A stretch of DNA of 64,000 nucleotides from Alectoria sarmentosa (lineage: Eukaryota; Ascomycota; Lecanoromycetes; Lecanorales; Parmeliaceae): assembly GCA_009733775.1 (NCBI GenBank), contig WOGZ01000020.1:62001-126000 (forward strand), read 5' to 3'. Made by a program: the position numbers and the translations under genes. A model generated the notes under the pieces. The model had not been told where the DNA came from and ran no database searches. It saw only the letters and a list, made by a program, of their open reading frames with translations. Below are positions 56,090-64,000 of the stretch, piece after piece. The first letter of the stretch is position 1; every line of letters begins with the position of its first letter.

Positions 56090-59013
56090 TCAGTACAGCT
56101 TGTGGGGTGTCCAAAATCCAGACAAAATCGGATCAACTTCCTGAACCTGACCATCGACAGCACACCTTTCGAGACCGTGATTGCTACCGGAGAGGCGATG
56201 AGACCGCCATGAAGGGTAGGCATCTGACACGTTGGCCGTAAAGAGCTGCTGCTCATTTTCATGCTGATCGGCCCCTTGCGCGAACAGTCGCTCTCTTTCT
56301 TGGTAGTCGTTGACATGATTTTGGGCTGTAATTCCACTATCAAAACCCTCGTGAGACTCATCAGGAATTGATGCTCCAGAATCGTAAAAAGTCCCATGAT
56401 CAGTGTGTTGGTCGCCCCATCCATCATGCCTGATCTCTTGGCAGTTATCATCTTCAAAGTCGTCTCCTACCTCCACGGGATGGAGACCTGGCGCGTACTC
56501 GCTGGGCCCAGCGCTATGGCCAGTCTCTCGCGACGGGCCTGAGAGGTCTTCTTGCACAGCTGTGTAGGGTCGTATTTGTTCTCTCGAAGTCTCTGGCGTA
56601 AAGGCTTCTTGCTCGTGTTGCCTTTCGTAAAGGTTGTCATAACCGTTCCACGCATTCCTTGAGTCCACTTGGTTATGCGTTGCGACGGATGGGTAGCTTA
56701 GGTTGTAGCCTAAGTTTGGTCTGTTGGGAGAATTCAGGCTTGCCCTAGACAGTTTATGCGTAGACTTCGGATCGGCATGCGGGCAAGCCTGTTGATGCCC
56801 TGCACTGCCAGGCTTCCTAGAGGAATGGAAGGCGGACGCCGGATTCTCGGGGGAGTAAATGCTATTAAAATGGACGTGAGTAGGCATACGTGAGCGCTGC
56901 TTAATTCTATCTGGTATCCTCGCTTCTTCGCTGTCATTGGAATTGCGGTGAATCGGTGTAGCACGAGGAAATAGATCGCTACTAGCAACCTTAGTATTGC
57001 AATCTCTGAGAAGCGTCTCGAGGATATCATCCAGCGGGTCTTCATGCGGTGAGATGGTTGGCATCTGGGCCGATAAAGGGCGCGTGTCATGAGCTTGTGG
57101 TTCGCATCGAGGCTCATGGCCTGAAAATCGGCAAGCAGCTTGGTTTCGAGATGGTAGTACCGGTGCAGGGCCGCCATGCCCGGAGGCTTCGGCTGGGTAT
57201 GTCTTGTCGTGGACAGAGTCGTCAATATTTTGTGGAGCTTTTGCCGCATCAAGCCCGATGGTTCTGATGTCGTGGTGGTCTTGACTCTTCTCCCTCGACC
57301 TAAGCCGTTCACCTGTTGCCAGCCGTGATTCACTAATCTGGCCTAGATCCTTACATGGATTTTCGTGCTCTGAGGAAGGTTTGGAAACAGCACCTTGGGT
57401 TCCCAAAAATTTCCTCTGTCCACAACGTGGAGATACAGGGGACATCGAACGCTGGCTTTCGTGAGGACCTTGGGATACACGTTTCCGATTGGACAATTTG
57501 GACGATGCTAACGGTTCAATATGATGGCGCCTATCGGGTAGAGGAGAGGCGTAGGATGGCCCCTCACTTTGTGACCAAGTGAGGTAGCTCGTGGAACGAG
57601 TAGAAGATCTCGTATCTCCTCTACGGAGGCCTCTCGAACCTGTGTTAATAGCTATCTTCGCGGGAGATATAGAGGTATTAGGTCCACAGCTTCCGAATCC
57701 TAGGAAAGGCCGATCCGGAAGATCGACATAAGCTTGCGGTGACTCATGGTCTCGGGTCCGTCTCTTATTTTGCTGACCTCGTTGACCGTGAGGGCTTAGC
57801 ACGCCGAGGGTCGCAGGTTTTACAGACGTGAAGTATCTTGAAAATTCTGCTTCTGTGTCTATTGCCTTGGTCGACTTCCACTGCTTCTTCTTGTCGGAGG
57901 GCCTGTTAGACGTGTCTTCGAACGAGTCCTTGGGCCTCTCTCGGCGAGAGGTGAGGAAGGTCATTTCGGAGAATGCAAGATCAGGCACTTAGATGGCTTT
58001 TGTCAGTGCTACTTAAACGCTGGTAGAGGTAGTTGAACGTACAGCCCCTTCTTCTTACTGGTGAAGACGCTTTACCTTTTCCGAATAGGCCGAGGGTCTT
58101 TGCAGGCTTCAGCTTTGGATCGGTATCAGCATCAAACATCCGTGCAACGTATGACCACTAATTGCAGCTCACAGTGAGACGGTCATGGGCCACGTTCTGT
58201 GCGGCAAAGTCATGCATCAAAGCTGTACCGGACTTTTCTTTACGTTTGTGCTTCTTCTGCTTCTTCTCCCCGCGGTCTTTTTTCGTAGCCTGCTTCATCT
58301 TCTCGCTATCTTTGTTATTGCCTTTGAGCTCATAGCGATCTTGGCGGGTCTTGTGTCTTGGTCTTCTTTCATAGGAGAGTTTCTCTGGAGACAGTATCAT
58401 CATCTCCGAACCCTGGGACGCCGTAGGGAGAAGTTTCCTTACCTCTGTCGCCAAGCGCTGGTTCCGCACTCGCCGTACGTGATACCGTGGCATGGATAGG
58501 ATCGTCATGGGGTTTGTCTAAGAGGTCATTGGCTGCAGCAGGTTCAAGATAAGAGCTCGTAGAAAGCCTGCTGCGCCTGCGTTTCCGTGAGTGACTTCGG
58601 ACGTCAAGGATATCGTTATCGCTGCGGTCTTTGAAGGTGCGAAAGGGTGCGTGGAGTCCCAATCGCTCCGCGAGACCAAGGCCCTCAGAATTGCCGGCCG
58701 CGTCCTTTCTCAAGTATGTTTGGGGTTGTGCTTGGTGCGAGTTGATGGGAAGGACTTCATCTGTGACGCGCTTCTGCCGGGTTCCACTATTGTTGTGTCT
58801 TTGGTGCTTTCGGCCAGCTGCCTCATCACGCTGATCCTTGATTTCTGACGGATGCCTCGTCGGGCGGTGTCGCCTCGAATGATGCCTCGATCTCCGCTCG
58901 ATGTCTTGTTGCTCCGTTAATTCATCGGTGGGCTTTGCGGTCAACTTTTTGTCAGTCACTTGGAGCCAGTTGCGAATTGCGGTCCTTGGTGATTGTCGTT
59001 CGTCGTTGGACAT
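56090..59013 (-). CDS. Large basic, mostly disordered conserved fungal protein, 916 aa, 4 exons
   Basis: Exons 59013-58443, 58384-58173, 58112-58043 and 57987-56090, summing to 917 codons. Two conserved islands lie in otherwise disordered, Arg/Ser/His-rich sequence. The first, across exons 2-4, reads LSYERRPRHKTRQDRYELK, then a Lys-rich helix, SGTALMHDFAAQNV, LGLFGKGKASSPVRRRGLPDLAFSEMTFL. The second is AEFSRYFTSVKPATL followed by RPFLGFGSCGPNTSISP. I know this arrangement only from uncharacterised fungal proteins. Nuclear or cytoskeletal roles are guesses. The start at MSNDERQSPRTAIRNW has no competing upstream Met that I noted. Divergent from the RRM gene over 1.5 kb. Confidence 0.8.
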
Positions 59014-60553
59014 ACTAGGGTTCTACCTAACACGCAGGGTATGGAGAAGTCCTAGGAATGAGAGAGAGCCACGAAGCAGCTGGGGCGGCCTTTTGGTACA
59101 CAGAGAAGTTGGAGGATCAATTCGAACTTGCCATGGTCTATTATAATTGAAGTATCTAGAGTGTGAAAGAGGAGAGGTTGCAGCAGCGCTAGACTAGGGA
59201 GAATTGTTACTTTGATTCGCAGATGCAAGCTGGGCTTGCAGACCTGAAAATGGTATAGGGAGAGCGAGTGTGATGATGGATGAAACAACAATTTATCGCC
59301 ATCTCTGACATGACCACTTCCATTTTGGAATCCAACATAGACTCACAGAATATAGTCGTAGGCATATTAGTATGTAAGGTCAGCGCATTGCTCTTGCCAT
59401 CGAAGCCGGATATCTGCCAGCGAAAACAATGTAGCTGTCTGGAGAGAAAGTTTCGCCTGAATATCTCCGGTTCTTTCAAGCACAAGTACTAGTACTGAGT
59501 AGGTAAGGTACTTTAGTACTGTACAAATTCAAGTATCTAGCTTAGGTAAGATCCTATTCTTACTCTACAAACTTTACAGTACTTATAAAGTACTCACTTC
59601 TTGGAGATGCTCTGAGTGAGTAGAGGATGCATTTCATGAGACGGCGCATGATCAAAAGGCCAGGGCCCAGCCAAGAGTGATTGCCTCATTTGCCTAATTT
59701 GCCTCTATCGACGGATGTCCTTGGCATCGAAGATCTGAGCTTAGCCATGACGATTGGAACACAACATGACTGGCAGAGACAAAGCTGCCTTCTTGCCTTG
59801 TTCCATTATTACTAATTACACCTGACCAATGACTGCTGCGGTACACAAAAATGCTGCATCGTCGATTCAAGGTCATCTGGGCCGTTATCACTGCCTGCAC
59901 TTCTCTATGCACATTCTATGCACAATCTATGCACAATCGATGCACATTCGATGCACATTCTATGCACAACCATGGAAAAGCATCACGCCGCTGCAATTCA
60001 TCCAAACAATTGCCTTTGATAGCCGCTGCTGTGTGCACAAATTTGACCACAAAGTTAACCTTCAGCTCCAAAAAAAAAGTGAAAGAAAACGTGCAGGATC
60101 AAGGGTCGAAAGAAGGGTCCAGAAGTGACTAGCGTAGGGCTTAGCGTGTATCATAGCGGGGCATTCACATCAAGTTTACCAACATCCCACCTTCCCTCTT
60201 TTTTTTTCTCTTACAAAAAATCTTCCATCCTCAATTTCTCCAATACAACTGATCCCTCGCTGATCAGTCTTTACTCTCCATACCTTGTTGGTCCATCTCG
60301 TGCGATTCCCAACTTCAATTCTGCAACAACACTGTCGAAGGACCCTGCCATGTTCGTCTGCTGCTCTTACACTGACTCCGAAATGCACAAAATTCCTTGC
60401 TCTTGCGCGCCGGTCATGTAATACATCAATGTTTCCGTGTTCAGTAGACTCTTCTTTGCCTGCGTTCCATCAGTGGAGGCGTGTCTTGTGTGAGAGTCTT
60501 GAGATTGAGAATGTGTTAGCCAAAAAACAAACTGAACGAACCCTCACTCAATC
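59014..60553. other. Intergenic with an 11-bp minisatellite
   Basis: Between divergent genes. Contains the 59904-59969 array and a GTACT/AGTACT-rich stretch at about 59485-59600. The region from 60180 on is CT-rich with long T and C/T runs, like the promoter/5' UTR of a highly expressed fungal gene. Confidence 0.5.
59904..59969. repeat. Minisatellite, 6 x 11 bp
   Basis: Six units of TCTATGCACAA with small variants (TCGATGCACAT). Each unit contains ATGCAC. Confidence 0.88.
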
Positions 60554-61360
60554 ATGTCGAAGCTGTTCATTGGGTACGTTAAACACCCGTATTCCCTTGA
60601 CGGCTATCAGATTCTGACGCATATGCAGTGGCCTTGCATGGCACACCGACGACTTGGCTCTTCGCTCTGAATTCGAAAAGTACGGTCAGGTCGAAGAAGC
60701 AGTAAGATCTACTCCACCTCACTACTCTCCATCTCAGTCTGATAGTGCTATCATAGACTGTTGTCAAGGATCGGGAAACTGGTCGTAGCCGTGGCTTTGG
60801 CTTTGTGCGCTACAGCCAAGACGAGCATGCCAACCAAGCAATCGAGGCAATGAACAATGTAGAGTAAGGACTTCCCTATTTTGTCAGCAAATTACGTACT
60901 TTAGGCTAATACACTACAGATTCGATGGCCGTACTATCCGCGTTGACAAAGCTTCCGAGCGTGGCTCCGGCGGAGGAGGAGGTGGCGGCGGCGGCTTTGG
61001 CGGTCGTGGAGGCTACAACTCTGGAGGCGGAGGAGGATACGGTGGTCAAGGAGGTGGATATAGTATGTGTCGGCCATACTCATCTATGGACTTCTGCTAA
61101 CATGGCCAGGCGGAGGTGGAGGTGGAGGAGGCTATGGTGGACGTGAAGGTGGAGGTGGCTACTCCGGAAGTGGAGGTCGTGGCAGTAAGTTCATGTAGTT
61201 GCTTTGTGCCTTCCTATTCTTTGTACTGATATTGCCTGTAGGCTACGGTGGTGGCCAGCACTACTCGGGTAGCGGTCAGTCCTATGGTAGCGGAGGTCGC
61301 TCTGGAGGCTACGACCAGCAGCAAGGTGGTGGGGGTGGCGGCGCCCAGGGCGGCTGGTAG
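60554..61360 (+). CDS. Glycine-rich RNA-binding protein (one RRM), 178 aa, 6 exons
   Basis: Exons 60554-60573, 60629-60701, 60757-60863, 60920-61062, 61110-61184 and 61242-61360. The N-terminal RRM has RNP2 LFIGGL (residues 4-9), then FEKYGQVEEATVVKDRETG and RNP1 RGFGFVRY (residues 43-50), ending IRVDKASERG. The rest is a low-complexity Gly/Tyr/Ser/Arg tail (GGRGGY, SGGGGGYGG, with YSGSG near the end), which in this class promotes RNA binding and condensate formation. Fungal and plant glycine-rich proteins of this type are often abundant and stress-responsive. Five introns in an 807-bp gene is dense; introns 1-3 are 55-56 bp. Confidence 0.93.
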
Positions 61361-61941
61361 ACCTATCACTGATCCTCCCACGGCCTGAATTTGCGCACGA
61401 CACGTCAATGAACGAAACGACAAGAATGATCAAGCAGACGGAACGACCGACAAGCAGCAGAAAGGATACGATGTGTGAAATGCTTTGGCAACTTCGATGT
61501 CACGGGATCAGACCATCCTCAGCGAGATGAATGGACTGCCATCTTAGACCATCGGAGCGATCCTGGATATTTTCTCTTTTCAGACCTGGAGGTTGCCTGT
61601 TAATCGCAGCAATCTATCGCAGAGGCGCAAGCAGGCGTGGAGGAACAAAAAGGTTTCTTTGCATTCGATTCTTCCTTCACAACACTTCACCAGCACCATA
61701 CCATCTTGCATGCACGATACTTTATTAGCACACCCTCATACCCCCTCAGCAGAGCGAACACGGCACAGTTTATTCGACTTTGATTCTCCACCTTGGCTCG
61801 AAAATAGAAGCTAGTTACAATACAGGGACAACTGGTGCAACTCCCGTGTCCAAAAGTCAGCAATCAAAGACAGCGGTGCTCCTGCTGAGGCTTTCCCCCA
61901 ATTGTGACGCCACAAGTAGTTTTGGTGACGTTGATCTATCT
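61361..61941. other. Intergenic between convergent genes
   Basis: 581 bp of 3' flanks (RRM gene and ChaC). No gene or repeat recognised. Confidence 0.5.
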
Positions 61942-63101
61942 CTACAGCTGTGATACTTTCTCAGTCTCCTCACCTGCCTGCCCACCTTCCCCACTCCTGA
62001 CTCTCTCAGCCTCTTTTTCCACGGCCTGCATATTTACCCCCTTGGGTTCCTCATTCGCCCTCCTATCCCTAGCACGGGTACCCTTCACGTTCCCATCCTT
62101 CATCAACGACCTCACTCTCCCAGCTAAATCTGCAACATGCTCATCCCCGCTTGCGTCTCCTAGATCCCTCAACGCATCTTCTAGCATGAACAAATACTCA
62201 GCATTCGCTCCACTTGGCCCCGTACTCCGCGATATCACCTCCGCTACATCGTGTGGAGACCGCAGGCCGAGGAATTGGGGATTCGAAGGCAGCCCAATGT
62301 AGACGAGGCATTTACCTATTGGTTGAGCGTGAGAGGTGGACGCTGATGATGATGATGATGATGATGATGTTAACGTTGAGGGAGATGGGGAAAAGGTGGT
62401 GTACTGGATGGAATAGCCGTTTATCTCTCGGATGTCGAGATACTCTTGCACCTCTTTCACATGGGAAGGAGGGATGCGGTAGGCGGCGCCGTAGACTCGT
62501 TCAGGCGTCGTTGTGGGCTCTTCGCCCAACGTTTCCCAGACGGAGCGCTCGATGAGCGTGACGACTCGGCCGGGAGACTCGGGCGTGCCGCGGTGGTCTT
62601 CGCTTCACAGCGTTTGAGCTGAGATCGATATACTGGCAGGTGCTCGGTAAATGCGTACCTAGCTTGCCAGAATCGACGGACGTAGCCGGTGATGTAGCCG
62701 GGGATGCGGAGATCTGAGGGTTTGGGTGGATTAGTGGGTATGACTGTTAATGGCTTTGCGGCGAGAGATGGGTGTTCCGTTCTTTCTTTGTGTAGGCGAG
62801 GAAAGGCAATGAAGACTTTCAGTATTTTGATATATCATGCACTGCACTACACTGGAGATGCAGTCCTTGCCAATTGAAAAAGCATCTTGGCAAACGAATT
62901 CTAGCTTACCAAAATGCGGAGGCGGTTTCCAGATGAGGCTTCTACAGTGTGAGATGAACAAGTCAATCTTCCTACTCTGCTTCTTTGATAAAATCGAAGT
63001 CCCTCTCTTTTGATTTGGAATGATTTGACCTCTGTTCAGACTCACCCGTATCCGAAGAGCCAGTATTCTCCATTCGAATCCGATATTGCTGGCTCCGACA
63101 T
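61942..63101 (-). CDS. ChaC-type glutathione-specific gamma-glutamylcyclotransferase, 267 aa, 4 exons
   Basis: Exons 63101-63046, 62941-62910, 62713-62659 and 62602-61942. The start MSEPAISDSNGEYW leads to the substrate loop FGYGSLIWKPPPHF (residues 16 on), split by intron 1. IPGYITGYVRRFWQAS, DHRGTPESPGRVVTLI and RVYGAAYRIP follow. The expected catalytic Glu is in YLDIREINGY (E107). CLVYIGLPSNPQFLG completes the fold. The enzyme splits glutathione into 5-oxoproline and Cys-Gly in the cytosol. A (TGA)n tract at 62344-62369 encodes a poly-Ser insertion inside the domain, and the C-terminal ~90 residues are charged. Intron 2 is 196 bp, longer than usual here. Confidence 0.92.
62344..62369. repeat. 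(TGA/TCA)n microsatellite inside the ChaC coding sequence
   Basis: About eight to nine trinucleotide units encoding Ser in the minus frame. Length changes keep the frame. Confidence 0.85.
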
Positions 63102-64000
63102 CTCGGTGCACACTAACTATCCTTTGCGCAACCAGCTTGCGTAGACTACTGCTTGCAGACCAATTTTTTAGCTTACATGACCACCAGGCGATGATCAAAC
63201 AGAGACAGCTTCTCCAGGTTTTTTCTTTTCGACTTCTTTCCGGAACCCTTGGATAAGTAAGTGCAATTATCGCAGCTAAGTACTTGTGGTCAACGGAAAT
63301 TCGCTCAGCCCTACGGCCTTGGCTTTCAACTTTTGAACCACTGAGCCCCCTTATTGCTAGGTACCTTAAGTAGTCAACGGTAGAGTAGTGTAGGTAAAGT
63401 ACGGTAGGTATAGGTTTGACGACATTTTTTCTCTAGAACATGCAGCTCGCGGAAGAGCCGGCAAGCGGAAGAGGGTGGCAGGCAAGCCGAAAAAGACGTG
63501 TTCATTCTGCATGGCTAGAAATTGGCCGATCTACATAAAAGGACGTGAAAACGTCAAGTTTCTCCGGCGCGCTCGGCGTCGTCGCTTCCCGCGAATGGCC
63601 TCAGAACACCGGGGCAGCCTTTCGGTCAAATGGCTGGAGAGCGAGGTGGTGGGACAGACGGACAACTTCGCCCTGGAAATGGAAAATCTATTCACACACA
63701 CACACACACACACACTCTTTTGGGTCGAGACGTTGCAATGTTTTCGCGCGGAGCGAGATGGGTGCGCTCGCGCTGAAGGAGGGGCCGAATTTGCAAGTGT
63801 TTCTTTTTATCTCAGATGGATGGGAAGGAGCTCGTTCTCGGTGGAGGGAAGGCGAGTAGGGCGAGTTGCATTAGGGTCTGTACTTACTATGGTAGGGGCT
63901 TGAGCGTTGAAGATTAGTATATATACTCTTTCGATCTCTACTTGTAAAAGGATTATCAACACCTCAGACATTCCATTCGTCTCATAAGCAAAGCTCAGAG
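63102..64000. other. Intergenic with a CA microsatellite
   Basis: Promoter side of ChaC, then no recognised gene. Overlapping frames at 63475-63903 lack domains and run through a (CA)n tract at about 63693-63715. Confidence 0.45.

Noticed and set aside
1..64000. CRISPR arrays, bacterial operons, riboswitches
   Set aside because: The genome is fungal; no regularly spaced repeats other than the short minisatellites, and all recognised genes are spliced or eukaryotic.

Overview
The window is nuclear DNA of a filamentous ascomycete (Pezizomycotina; a Dothideomycete is plausible but not provable here). The evidence is short introns (mostly 46-75 bp) with fungal branch sites, genes of typical Pezizomycotina architecture (ALA1, RPL12, TVP23, VTA1, ATG14, a fungal STAND/NLR, a DMATS prenyltransferase, a fungal rhodopsin-like membrane protein), and an AT-rich block that looks like repeat-induced point mutation (RIP). 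For most intron-containing genes I placed the splice sites by eye, and the joined exon lengths are divisible by three.

Layout. 1-5.2 kb: sparse, with a small secreted protein, a relic of an MFS transporter C-terminus, a short conserved protein and the N-terminal part of a second conserved protein. 5.4-14.1 kb: a damaged TPR-CHAT (caspase-like) protease gene whose last codons are split by a RIP-ravaged Ty1/copia element (8302-14069, TSD CATTT). That element carries its own nested, younger 474-bp miniature LTR element (12028-12501, TSD TGAGT). 15.6-22.3 kb: a small unknown protein, a 4-exon zinc-finger-like regulator and a 1035-aa NB-ARC/TPR NLR. 23-32.9 kb: mostly intact genes (amine oxidase, TVP23, VTA1, an Mpd1-like PDI, a peroxisomal enoyl-CoA hydratase). 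33-44 kb: accessory metabolism with heavy decay. It holds a frameshifted DMATS prenyltransferase, an intact methyltransferase, a broken Baeyer-Villiger-type monooxygenase and a frameshifted rhodopsin-like protein. 44.8-63.1 kb: conserved core genes (RCR-like, RPL12, alanyl-tRNA synthetase, ATG14, a 916-aa basic protein, a glycine-rich RRM protein, a ChaC gamma-glutamylcyclotransferase).

The most interesting region is about 4.8-22.3 kb. It resembles a fungal self/non-self or programmed-cell-death island: a CHAT protease with a divergent short neighbour and an NLR close by. In this isolate the protease looks shut down in several ways. Its catalytic Cys codon reads Tyr, it has an in-frame TAA and two frame breaks, and a retroelement sits in its last codons. 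The Cys and stop changes are the C-to-T type expected from RIP leaking out of the retroelement. The second theme is a 33-44 kb block where several accessory genes carry single-base frameshifts while neighbouring core genes are intact.
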